A stretch of 64,000 nucleotides of DNA from Pomacea canaliculata (Eukaryota; Mollusca; Gastropoda; Architaenioglossa; Ampullariidae), in the NCBI RefSeq assembly GCF_003073045.1, contig NC_037592.1, forward strand, positions 4,143,924 through 4,207,923, written 5' to 3'. The notes under the pieces were generated by a model, which had not been told where the DNA came from, made no database searches, and worked only from the letters and a program-made list of their open reading frames with translations. Both the position numbers and the translations under genes were made by a program. Positions 51,644 to 63,629 of this stretch are shown in pieces (the first letter of the stretch is position 1; each line of letters starts with the position of its first letter).

Positions 51644-51746
51644 CACATGTGTGTGTGCGTGTGTGTTTTGTGATGTGTATGTGTGTGTTCGCGCGCACGC
51701 GCGTATCCAACGCTCCAGATTTGCTCTCAACTGTCGACGCATGTGC

Positions 51747-51752
51747 AATAAA
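51747..51752 (+). promoter_or_regulatory. Candidate polyadenylation signal of the cyclase gene
   Basis: AATAAA lies 104 bases after the tail stop codon, within otherwise non-coding DNA. No other AATAAA is closer. The exact cleavage site cannot be read from sequence. Confidence 0.5.
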
Positions 51753-51759
51753 TATCGCA

Positions 51760-54700
51760 GCTGCATGGAGTATTCAGGGTAAGAAGGAGGCAAGGCCAGA
51801 CACCACATCGAAGGAGCTGTTCGTGAACAGCTGTGCGCATACAGATATGTTTGTAGTTGTGAACAGGGAGACACCGGTGGGGTGTGGAACTACTGTTAGA
51901 GCTCGGAGCGCCTGAAGGAATGTTACTGTGCACTGACATTCACGTGTGATCGTGTGATTTCCAAACGGAGTGAACAAGACTCAGTTTATTTTTCTTTTCA
52001 TCTGAGTGATCAAGAGTCAGTGGGCTTTTATTCCAACTGAGTGATCAAGGGTTGGTGGGTTATTTACAATCCGCTCACTGGTTCACATGGAAAGGGGTGA
52101 AGGACTGTTTTCACAGGCGTTGCAGACGCTTATTGAGATGAAAAAAGCAAGAGCTTGTTTATCCACAAGAGAGTGCAATTATGAGGTGCAATATTTTACG
52201 TCTTATATATATATAGTGCCGGTAAGAACAGACATTGAAATTACTAGATAACCAGAGAATGCTTTGTGCGTCTCATGCCGGCTTCAACTTTTTAATTGCA
52301 AAGAGAAGAAAAGATTTTTTGATCTCATTATTTTGAAGTTCACTTGAGTTCGGTTGTCGCAGCTGGCACTTGTTATGGTGACAGATTTCTTTATTTTTTG
52401 TAGTAGTAGTAGTGTATGATTTAAAGTTACTTCACTATGTTATGATTGCGGTACCTCGAAAACTCACTGATGTAGTGAAGGCGAACCTTGATGACTATAG
52501 AGAGTCGAACCCAGATAAGACGAACTCGTCTAAAGGGAAAAACAAATAGTCCAGGCCTTCTGTGAAAACGACACTTTGAACTACACTAATAAAGATTAAA
52601 GCCAGCGTTTGTAATCACTCATATTCTGAACGCAGGTCATGGTTCACGAACTCGCTTAGTGAAATAGAACAAATTAACTAAAAACGAGAGGTATCTCATC
52701 TTTGACATTCACCCTGATTGCCATATCCTATAAGCTTTACCCAGTCGACATTGCACCTCATTAAACGTCGTTTTCAGGCTCCGCTGGCGAACTGGTACTC
52801 GCACATGCTCACCATACGGGTGCCGCTACCCTTAGGTGTGCTGGAGTAGTCTCCGATCATCAGACACTGCAGACCAAACAACCCAAGGCTCTCTCGACTT
52901 CGTCTTATCAGCGTTCGACTGTATTTCAAGGGATCGAACCCTCACAATCGGAGTCAAACTGACACTTGCATAACATTTCTGGGGGAAATGTTCAGATTTT
53001 CATTTCGACTTTTATGAAAAGTTTTTATTATTTTTTATGGTCCAGTTATAGCACGTGCATCATTAGCCTTTACATTCACATCCACAGCATTCGCCTTACA
53101 GACTTGCAGCCGCGTTGGAAGAATGACAGCTCGCGCTTTCTCTGTGCTTGGAGACATTGATCGTGGCTTCCTGCATACACGTGAACGTTTCTCCTTCTCC
53201 ATCTATGATTATTAGTATTTTATTTTTTCCTTCAACTTTCCCAGCTGAAACTTTCTCTGCCTGTGGCGTGTTTACAGGCTGGCTGCTTTGCTGGCTCAGC
53301 GGAAAACATCATCTCTCCCCCTCCCCCAGCTGAAACCATTGTTCTTGTTGTTTATCTAAACAGTATCCCTTCTCTCTGTGCCGCTGAGAGCGGTTCACTG
53401 GAAAATGACGGAGAGTTGCTCAGATGGTCAATAAAGCTTCTCTGCTGAGGAACTGGTTTGGGGTTTGAGCGGGCGAATGGCTGTTCCTTAGAAACTGACA
53501 GGTTTGTTCAGATGATTAATAAAGCTGTTCTTTTAAGGTCTCCGCTTATCTCGTACAGAAAGCCATTTCTCTTGTCGATATGAGTATGTCAATGTGTGTC
53601 TGATTGTCTTGTTCCTTATGGCTGATGTGTGTGTCAATGTGTGATTGTGTAGTTCCTTTCGGCTGATGGTGTGTCAAGGTGTCTGATTGTCTTTCCCTTG
53701 GCTGACTAGACGACTCATTAGCTGAATGATGCTTAAGTGCTTGCTTTTAGGATAGGCTTCTTTGGAATTTTATCTTACAATTCCTTAATAATAAACGAAC
53801 AGAACACTTCATAGGATTGAATGATTTCAGTTTGAAATATGCATGTGTGTAGCATGCATGTATGAACGCCAAAAGCACATTTGAAACTTATGGAGCCTGA
53901 ATTGGAGTTAAATCACCTTTACAAAGGAGGTACTTGACATTTAGCATTCACTTACTTTTGAGATAAGTAAGCACTTTAATTTGCTGAACCTCTTCTATTG
54001 TTAAAGAACATCTTTTAACCTTATAGGAGATATTTACTGGTAAACATAATCCTAATTTCCATCCCAAAATATAGCATCTTTGTCAGTCTAGCGTCTATTA
54101 TACATCCAATCAATGTTTATTTTATACCTGAGAATGCGTACATCAAAGAAAACTAGCTGGAGACATTACTTCATTCAGCCAGAGAAATGTGTACTTTTCC
54201 AGATCAAGAAATATTTTCAGCTTCACCATCATGATACCACAGTAGCTGAAGGTCATAGGTAATGTGCGGCAGGTCTAGACAGACACACAAGACAGGCCTT
54301 AACTGACACAGGTTTGGACAGACACCAGAGGACAGACCTGAACAAAGAGCTGCAGACACAGTGTTTCCCCTTTGTTTCAATTTAAAGCAATGAGGACTGA
54401 ATTAAATCGAGTGAAAGATTTTCCTTTTTAAAACGCTTAACAACAATAACATGCATTGGCACTCGTATGAAAGTCCACAAAAATACTTGATTGTAAGAAG
54501 AAAATGTGCATGTTTGAATACCCTGTCTCTGTCCCCAGCATCTCCTTTCTCACTTTCTCACGCACGAAAAACCACAAGTGTAAACAATTTAGTTCATGTT
54601 TAATAAAAACTATATTCTCGTCAAAAGTTTATGTTTTATAAAAGTTGTACCATATACATTTTATAAAAATCATGTCATGAAAAATATTTGTTTCACAAAA

Positions 54701-54840
54701 ATTACTATTACAAGTAAGAAAAAAGTTTTATGCACCAGATCTGTTAGCAAAATTTTTACTGAGAAAAGCAAATAGTGATATCAAGAATGACTGTTTTGAA
54801 AAGTTCAACTCTCCCCTTCTGGTGTTCAAAGTGTCTCCTC
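51760..54840. other. Convergent intergenic region between the cyclase and P450 genes
   Basis: It should contain the 3' UTRs of both genes. It holds the MITE at 52500-52921 and otherwise nothing that I can name. ATTAAA on the minus strand at 54604-54599 is a possible P450 polyadenylation signal, about 240 bases after its stop. From about 53.7 kb onward the DNA becomes visibly AT-richer and microsatellite-poor. Confidence 0.6.
52500..52921. mobile_element. Pogo/Tc-like MITE, 422 bp
   Basis: The left end GAGAGTCGAACCCAGATAAG and the right end, read inverted, CAGTCGAACGCTGATAAGAC form imperfect inverted repeats. Each abuts a TA dinucleotide (52498-52499 and 52922-52923), as in Tc1/mariner/pogo target duplications. 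The interior has no coding capacity. A second GAACTCG(T/C) word within suggests internal terminal-like repeats. Family assignment rests only on the TIR type and the TA. Confidence 0.6.
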
Positions 54841-54844
54841 TTGG

Positions 54845-57800
54845 TTACTCACGAGCAACAAATTTTAAGTACAGGGGGTTCAAAGGTCTGATAAATCCTC
54901 CTTTCTCCAACTTGGGCTTCACCTGAAAAAAAATTACACAGCTACATCTGTAAACATTTAAATGAAGTATACTCAGATGCCATTAAAAAAACTCTTGCTT
55001 GTGTAATCATACAAAATCATTAGGTGGGATGATAATCACTAAATAAAATTCTTTGATGCATAGCATCATGTAATGAAAGTTATTTAACAGTTTTCAAACA
55101 ACCGTCAACATTATATTTCCCACTTACCTCAGTGTCAGGTGCAGCTTCGATATTAAAATGCTGGATCAGGGCTACAAGGGCCATCTTGGCCTCTAACAAG
55201 GCAAGACGCATGCCTACACAGTTTCGTGGACCTGCTCCAAATGGCACAAAGGCATAGGCAGGCCAGGTGCGGGTCTCTCTGTCAAATCTTATAAAACACA
55301 CACAGGTGCTTTATGCTTTATATTGGATTTTTTCCCAAAATGAAATTGAAAATAAGAAAGATTATAGTTTATGCCTAGTTTAGATAAGATGGTGTACAAA
55401 GAATATAAGCAACTACCATTAACAAAAGTTGATGATAATTCTAATAATGCTAAAGTTCTCAAAAATATTTTATAAAGTAACTACATTCCCACCCATGATT
55501 TCTCTTTCAGAGGAAGCTACTATAACCCTTTTATTCCAAGAGTCCATTGCTTTGTTTGTGCAAGGCTAAAATGAACATTAAAGGTATACTATTTATAGTC
55601 TTACATCCCAAACTGTACTCCCAGTAAAGTTAAACAAAGACTGGTAAGATTACCTATCAGGGTTAAAGGTTTCAGGGTCTGTCCAAAACTCAGGGTCATG
55701 GTGAATGGCATAGAGCGGAAAGTGGACAGACATTCCAGCTGGAATGGTTACGCCTTTAATGGTGATTGCCTCCGTGGCCATGCGGCTGAATCTATGATAA
55801 GTAAACATGGATCAGATTCACATTATTGTATAAGGTAGCAGACCAAATTAAAAATACATTTTTATGCATTATAAATGACTTAGATTTTATGCACATTTAC
55901 ATGTGTGTTTTAACTTATATGTATATACACACTATAGTCTACATAAGTATGCTTTAACAAGCTGTGGACTTGATGTGAAATACTATACTCTGTAAGAGGC
56001 CTATTTTTTGAGTCACCTAGCAGCTGGTGGATACATGCGTAGAGTCTCATTTACAACACAGTCCAGGTACTTGAGTCCAAAAACATTGTCATAGGTTGGT
56101 TTTGCCTGCAAAATATAAACAGTGAACTACAGAGGGAAGTGCATTCCTGCCATGATTAGAAACAGTGGCCAGATTTTGCTTATATTTTAAGTCTTACTTC
56201 TCAAGCAAACTTACTTTTTCAAGTTTTACTCACATAACTTATAACTGTATATAGTTTATACATATAGTGTATGGTTTATTGTATTGATTCCATAAAATGC
56301 ATTCTCTTTCTTAATAATAATGGGCTTGTGGCTCGGGTTGCCTTTTAATGACTATACACTGTCCAATACTTTACCATGTGGCACATTTGCTCCTTCACCA
56401 AAACCTAGTTCTTCTCTAAATTTAAATACTGCAAAACTAGCAATGAAATCTGGTTCAGTTGCAAATTTCTAACCGAGTTCCGTCAAACAAACCTGCCCAA
56501 GATTAGATGATATCTCCTCTCGAAGGCGACTCTGACATGCAGGGTGCACAGCCAAAGAATGACAGGCAAATGTCAAGAGTGAAGAAGTGGTGTCATATCC
56601 TGCCAGCATGAAGACCAGGGAATTGGCCAGAATCTCCTCCTCTGTAAAACCTATAGAAAATGGTTTTTGAAAAATTGTTTAAAACCATGTGAGGAACCAA
56701 TTTTCACTTAGGCAGTCAAGTAAGCAATTATATAGTTGCAGTGGACCAGCTCAAGATTTAAATAAAGCATAGCAAGTTTAAACCCAGAGACAGTTTATCA
56801 ACATGAAGTGAAGACATGAGCTTCAGCACTTGCGCTCTAATTCCTGCTCAACTAAAAATAAGAAAACAACTATGGTCAGATTCCTTCCCAAAATATCCTT
56901 TGATACTACAGATGCCACAGAACATAACATGCTTGTGTTAAAAAATATTGTTGCCATAAAAGCAAAACAATAATTGAGGAAATTATCACTTATTTACCCT
57001 TGCCCTTGAACACATTGTACTCCAATTTTGAGTCAGGGTCTAGGTCATCTTCCCAGACTGGATTCTCTTTGTGAGCATCCAGCATCAACTGTAGAAGATC
57101 TGTCCGCTTCTGAAGCATAAAACAAATAGTTTTGTCAAGCAATTGTAAGAATGCATGGAATATTCATTCACCCTTAGCATATCGCTATTTCTTTCAAAAT
57201 AATATTTCTTGGAAAACTACATGCAGTGTTTTCATGCATGGTTGATGATAACACTTTTTCTTCTAGGGATTGGAATGAATATGTGTCTATTAATATTAAT
57301 GTGAGTTTTTTAAATAAACATATAACTTTTAAGGTCTGTTTGTAAAAAAAATAGGTGTATGATAGTATGCCTGCAAATACTGTTTACCAAAATGCATGAT
57401 TCCAACCTTTTTTTTAAATGTGCCATCAGAAATGTTCTCAAAAAAAAAAATTTGCTCTACAAAAGTAACACTGACCTTGTTTTCCTTTGTTCGTTCCTTG
57501 ATGGCAGAGCTGACTGCCATATAGAAGAAAGCCTGAGAGCCATTGTTCATTGGGGAAATATTAAACAGACGGAAAAAGTAGTACATGAAAGGAAAAAGAG
57601 CTGGAACATAAAAAAAATACAGCTGTCATGAACCAACTTTGTTTCCTTAACAGTTTTTATTTTAAAGTACATGTGACTATCATTACATTCTTTTAAAATG
57701 ATTTACATCATTTTAGTGCTGCTAACTATTATTACTAGCCTGTCAGAAAAAATAATTTGACATTCTACTTACCACACAGCATAAGAATAGGACTTGTAAC

Positions 57801-60800
57801 ATAGCTCATAGCAGTCTTTGCATTCTTTACAAATCCAGCCTCGGGGTTATTATGGGGATCAACATCCATACCAAATTGTGTCATGGCAATAGTATCCATA
57901 GTGAAGCACTCCACTATCCTGATGAAAGAATGGTAGATACTATATATATACAAGTGTTTTTGTATGGAAAAGTGTGCCTCTCTGTATATATATATTATGC
58001 ACAAAGGCATTTAATGTTTGTAAATGCACCAAACAACTTGGTATTGAAATAACACCATAAAAACTGCTATTAACTATTAAACATAGTTTGCAGCAAGTTT
58101 ACCTAAGGAAATATGGAAAATTGTCTTGGTTACAATAGCAATAAGAAATCTAAAATGTTTTAACTGCAATCCTTGGGATGAGTGATCAAAAGTGACACCT
58201 ATTATGCTCACAAGGTGAATCAAATATACAAATCTGATGAAATTCACAACCACGAATTTGGATTTTAGCGCACTAAGAATGTCCCCAGACATATATCCTA
58301 CATGAATTTTCAATGTTTCAGTAAAGTTTCATTCAATATAGCTCTATCTGGCTTTACAACCCAAGCAGACGAAAAAAAAAAACGACAGGAAACAAAAATC
58401 TTACATTGTTACTTTTTTTCAAAAGTACTTTAGTGTGTTTTACCCACAAGAGAATTATTTTATGAAATTTCATTCAAGATCTACTCTTGCAAACTGTGAT
58501 TTATGTTTATCATAGATAATTTCATTACACTCTTTCATTTAAATTTACTGCAAACAAATGAAGAAACATCATGATAGATGAAACATTTTAAAGTGTACGA
58601 AATACATTTTAAAAAGTAGTGTGGATTTAAAGTTGTCTATTGTAGATGTTCAAGTGCTAGTGTTTGAATACAACAGAGAACAGAACAGAGTATTGGTCTG
58701 TATAATTAAGATCCATGATGTCCTTTATGTTGAATACACTTACTTGCGTACTTCAATAGATTTTCCATTCTCTCCTTGTTTTTTGACAGCTTCCAACAAA
58801 TGATCAAGGCAGTGTTGTATCAAAGGGACAATCTGAAATCAAACCCATTGTTCATATAAGTTATAATGCTAAGAGAAAGGATACTGAGTATGGACTAATG
58901 ACCACTAGCTGGAAAGGAAAGATATACTTCAAAACATTTGTTGGTCCAAAGGACCACCAGCCTCTTTTTATATTTCAATTTTTTATCAATCTCTATCTTA
59001 ACATTTGATAACACACACACACAAACCTGGTACAGAGAATTTGCTTAATTATAAGGGCCTCAACAGACAAGTTGTTCACATTTGTTTGGGGAAATAATAA
59101 AATCCATAACTACAGCAATATAGTAAATTTGATAAAGCTTCTTAATTTCCTACATAAGACTGCATTTACCATGGTCTTCAATATTATCTTCAAAATTCCT
59201 TCACACTAAATTTAATTAGCGCTTTACGTTTTCTAAGCTCAGTATGATGTGCTTGATTTTATACTGTCATATTATGCAACGTTAAACCAAGCATTAGATC
59301 AGTTTACATGCAGAGTTATATTGACATGCACACCATGGGAGATAATAAATCTTTCTGTAAAAGAACAGATATTTATGCCTACAGCAGAAAAGCAGTAAAA
59401 TATGAGAAAGATAAATTTTTAAATAAACTAACATTTCGCATTTTACCCGAGCTGAAAGTTGGACTGAGAACACTACGAGCATGCTTCCAGTGGTCGTCTT
59501 CCAAAGCAGACACAGCATGAGACAGAACCCGCCCTGGCCAGCCATTGTTCTGCAGGAAAAAAGTTGTCTATTACTTTGCATATATACAAGGTATATGTAT
59601 ACATGGTGTGTATGTGCATGCACAAGTATGTGTGTATATAGACATAAATGTAATTCTTATGTACAGTACACTTTTCTTGCTTAAATTGTGTGCATAAATC
59701 AGACTAAGTATTAAATTATTAAAATAAAATCCTGACCTAAAAATTTCATTACAAAGGAAAAGTTTCATTATCACAATCATTTATATACATATATAAACCT
59801 ACTCCTCTATTTACACAGGCACAAAAATAGTATAATTACTTTTCGATTTGTGAAGTTGCTGAATTCCTTTACACAAATCTGTTTGATCATATCAGGATCA
59901 GAGATCAGAAGAACAGGTTCCCTTGCATGAAAAATTCTGCAAAGGAGAAAATAACAGTTACTTATAAGAGACTACACTCTTTGCCCCAGTATGTGTGTGA
60001 GTTCTGTGTATATTTGACACTCCTGAACACCCAAGAACCCGTCAATTTTGTACACTCACCCAACAAGTCGTCCAAACTCTGCAACTAGCTTTAGATCAGT
60101 CTCAATGATTCCCTGAAAAGAAAATAACCCAGAAGAAAGTTACAGCTGAATTATACTGAAAAGTACATTCAGTCACAAAACTATATATATTCTAATTGCA
60201 GGTCTACATAAATACAGAATACAGGTTAAAAACTGATCGGATGTATGCTAACATTAAAAAATATAAATTTTGGCTGCAATGTGCCAATTTTAGCATATTT
60301 AACAAATAAATTGCACTAACCTTTTCTTTGTAATCAGTGAAGGCACCCATTAATGTAGTGCTAGGGCCTGGTATACCCATCTTGTTAAAAATGGAATGAT
60401 TCCATGATGTATACCTATTTTTAAAAAATGCAAAAATGTAATGTTTTGCAGTCTATGATTACAAACTGACTTATCTGCTCACAGCTAAGTATATGATAAT
60501 GACAAATTCTTTATTAACGAGAGGTAAAATATATATGCAAGAAATTTTTTTTCCATTTAGCCCTCACCCTTTATGGGGAAAGAGTAAACTAAATGAAGTA
60601 ATTATGTGACCACTGACCACTATTTTGCTTTGAAATGGACAGAAGTGAATAACTATAACTGATGTACATATATATAGACTTCACAAATATATATATATAT
60701 TATTGATGTCATTTACTGGTTCTCTGAACAATGAAATGCGACTTTTATTATGACATGTATGATAAATATATTTCTCAGAACGTAAAATAAAATCTACAGA

Positions 60801-60979
60801 AATAGCCGTTTGGTGACTTTATTGAATGTTTTCACAAAAAGACACAAAAATAAAGCAATCAGCTATATGAGAAATTCCTGTTGATAAAGTATATATACTT
60901 ACAGGTATAATGCACCAATAAGGGCAGCCAAAATGCTAATCATGTAGAGCAAAACTACCGCACATGCTTGCAGATCCAT
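54845..60979 (-). CDS. Cytochrome P450, clan 3 (CYP3-like), 14 exons, 510 aa
   Basis: A microsomal haem-thiolate mono-oxygenase, anchored in the ER, that would use O2 and NADPH-P450 reductase on a lipophilic substrate I cannot name. Exons in gene order: 60903-60979, 60321-60414, 60060-60112, 59840-59936, 59433-59549, 58744-58832, 57773-57918, 57476-57600, 56998-57109, 56493-56650, 56017-56105, 55654-55791, 55128-55287 and 54845-54922. They sum to 1,533 bases with no break. The ATG opens a membrane anchor (VVLLYMISILAALIGALY). Then come the proline hinge MGIPGP, the C-helix WKHAR (Trp128), the I-helix AGYDTT (320-325), ETLR of the K helix (Glu376, Arg379), NPDRF, and the haem loop FGAGPRNCVG with Cys455. 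FTNRK, YLDCVVNETLRMYPPA and the haem loop resemble CYP3A most. It ends LYLKFVARE. All key residues are present, so it looks functional. Confidence 0.95.
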
Positions 60980-61206
60980 TTTCAGTTTGGGAGATCTGTT
61001 GACAGCAATGCCAGCGACAACCAGCTGTCGGCTGCTCTAACGATGTCGATTGTTGGGCTGTCGCTGTGGATGATGTCTAAAGACGAATCAAGTTTACCCA
61101 ACCACAAAAATCTGACTGGGAGTATCGCTTCTGTAGGTAGCGGAACCTCTGGCTGCAATGGGCCACCAGTTCTGCCAAAATGCACAGTACAGCCAGCGCC
61201 GGCACA
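60980..61206 (-). promoter_or_regulatory. P450 5' leader region
   Basis: If transcription starts 25-30 bases after the TATA box, the leader is about 200 bases and unspliced. It is richer in GC than its flanks (around the GCCAGCGCCGGC block on the plus strand). An 85-codon open frame that begins at 61239 lies mostly here but would start upstream of the TATA box, so it is probably not in the mRNA. Confidence 0.5.
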
Positions 61207-61213
61207 TTTTATA
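61207..61213 (-). promoter_or_regulatory. TATA box of the P450 gene
   Basis: TATAAAA in the context GGAGGTATAAAATGTGCC lies 228 bases upstream of the ATG on the minus strand. Immediately upstream (about 61221-61227) is TGACTCA, an AP-1/CNC-bZIP type site, and further on a CRE-like GACGTCA near 61244-61250. These are common in inducible detoxification promoters. The motifs are seen in the sequence; their use is inferred. Confidence 0.55.
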
Positions 61214-63629
61214 CCTCCCTGAGTCAGTCCTTTCATCACTTGACGTCTGCTACTGATCGGTTCCCTGACGGTGTAAGCGTTCCTCTCATACGAAATAAAA
61301 TAATTTAAGATGTTTTATATTCCCTTGCTTGAAGTTGAATTAGTGTAATGTTTTTATTTCTGCTTCGTAGTCTGAGGGTTAGATGTAAAACAGCATAACT
61401 GTTAGCGTTGTAAGTAAAGATTTGTTGTTTGTTGTCACCGCGTGCAATGTAGACCGTGCGCTGGGCTAGTGACTCAATTCTGATGAGTACATTGTGTTAC
61501 ACGTGTACCGGGCACAGTACATTGTGTTACACGTGTACCGGGTACGACAGGAGCAATGATCACAGGTGCATGTCTTTAAGATTTAAAATCAGAGATAACA
61601 GCTAGTGTGAGTCAAAACACCAGTTTAGAAAAATGACTCAGTAGCTCTTTAACTCTTTGAAGCAGTCGCCCCAGTCAAGGTTAAGTTGAAGTTTGTGATA
61701 AACTTAGGGCAATAGTGAGCAATCAAAACAGGTTAACCTGCTGAATAACCAGCTGATATAAGAGTTATGGTTTTCATTATTAGCTGTGGATGTTTTATAA
61801 ATATACATGCATAATATATGTGTTTCTGTGATGTTTTTATCATAGTAATTATATGTTACTACTGTTTTGAAGAGATATATTTGTTTTTATGCACTGTATT
61901 TAAAAAATCTGGATATGGAACCATACCTGATAAACCTAGATCTATGCTTATCACCCAAATATTCAATAACACAAAATTTTCACAAGATTGTCTTTTTGTT
62001 GCCTTTAATATCCAAATGCTGCTTTTAGTACATTATGTCCTTACCTAGAATTAACGTCCCAACCACTTTAAATTCATTTTAATATACGAAGCATGCTCTT
62101 CTATAAGCACATTAAATTTGGTCAGGAGGGTATGCATATAAGAGGAGTTAATTGTACGACTAATCATTACACATTACAGATTGGACTGTTATAAAATCTT
62201 CACCAAGTGTTGGTGACTAAGAAAGGCTCTGAAAATGATGTCTTCTTAAGCCTTTTTTCTGTTGACAGCATTTCTTATGGGAACCTGTTGCACTGATGAT
62301 AATATGAAGAATGCCAGTTACCCGGCAATTTATGAATAACATTCTTTAAAGTAAAAATAAAATAATCCTGGAATGAATTATAACACATGCACTCACATGA
62401 TACTAACACATTCAAGGTCCTATAGTTGTTGCCAAGAGACGAAGATCTCCAGACCATTAAAATCTTGGCATCACTAAGAATAGAAGGAAAGGCAATACAG
62501 AATGTGAACTATTCTTTAACTGATTTTTTTTTTTGGCCAGGTTGCCTCTCCTTTAGTCACTTAGCAGCTTACAAACAGCATTTACATTCTGGAGAAACAG
62601 ATAGCTGAGAAGTAAGAGAATCCAAGGCTAGAGGCATGTACATAAAGCCAGTTTTATAACAGCGCAGTGAATAAAATTTCCTGTAGTTGATCCAGGCATT
62701 AAATGGGTACCTTATCACTTACAGGGCTGGGGACGGTAAGGCGCAGAGAGAAAGATAGAGAATGGAGTCTGGCACCACCCAACCCTCATATAAAATGTGT
62801 CCTCTGACAAATCACTGGACAAGTTACATGACTAGTTTAACCTTATTGAGTCTGTATACCATATGGTTTCATTTATTTCTAATTATATATCATAAATTCT
62901 TTTCTTATGTTTACTGTGCCAAATAATTATGAAAGGTACTTTTATCATCTACATTAAAAAGGCCATGAAATATTAAAAGATTTTATAAAATCAGTTGAAA
63001 GATTAGGAATAAAGCAATGTCAAGTAGTTTACTGGTTCAGTCTGTTTAAACTTTAGCTCTGGCTTTATCATACTTATTTTGTAGATTGTAAAAAATATCA
63101 GTATTGTCTTCAAACTAAAGTAGAAATGTGTCAGAGTGTGCTACCCCACTGTGAAAAATTAGTTGGTAAATTTTCCACTTAAAAAATGATTTTAGTAAGT
63201 ATGCAAACAAATGCCAAACAGCGTACTCTGCACAAATTTAAAGAGCTGAGAAAGTATTCTTTACCTCCCAGTTGAAACCCACCCACTGAATGACATTCAT
63301 AAATGCACAGCAACTAATTACTTCCAGATGCACTCTCTTACATTAGCTCCATGACATCTAAATGTGCAGTATGACAGTTTAAGCTTGATTCTCTTCTAGC
63401 CCTTTTCAGTTGTCATGTATTTGTCTATATATTTTATCCAATGCTTATATTTATTTAAAACCTAAAATGTAAACGTTGCACATAGTTCAGGTGAAGAGTC
63501 CATATATTTGAGGAAACATGCTTCTTGATGACTCCTGTGGGGATCACTGTTTTTCAAGAAAGGCTATAGAAGTGTTTTTTCCCCAATTAAAATCAGATGA
63601 TAGCTGATGAAACAGATGACACAGACTCA
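61214..63629. other. Intergenic region between the Arg/Ser-rich gene and the P450 gene
   Basis: It holds the P450 upstream promoter and, at its right side, the 3' UTR of the Arg/Ser-rich gene. Notable motifs are the 30-bp tandem repeat with CACGTG boxes and a GCGTG word near 61439 (the core of xenobiotic-response elements). From about 61.8 to 63.5 kb I see AT-rich DNA with no gene. Confidence 0.55.
61486..61545. repeat. 30-bp tandem duplication with CACGTG boxes upstream of the P450
   Basis: Two adjacent 30-base copies (61486-61515 and 61516-61545) differ at one base near the end. Each contains ACACGTGT, so a palindromic E-box CACGTG is duplicated at 61500-61505 and 61530-61535, about 300 bases upstream of the TATA box. 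Confidence 0.85.

Noticed and set aside
59160-59200. Possible 29-base micro-exon between P450 exons 5 and 6
   Set aside because: It seemed needed when exon 5 was ended at the first GT. Extending exon 5 to the GTTAGT donor at 59431-59432 gives FSSGKMRN joined in phase to IVPLIQHC, which matches the family without a micro-exon.
60982-61239. 85-codon minus-strand open frame ending just before the P450 ATG
   Set aside because: Its ATG lies upstream of the TATA box, it is in a different frame from the P450, and it has no family-like sequence.
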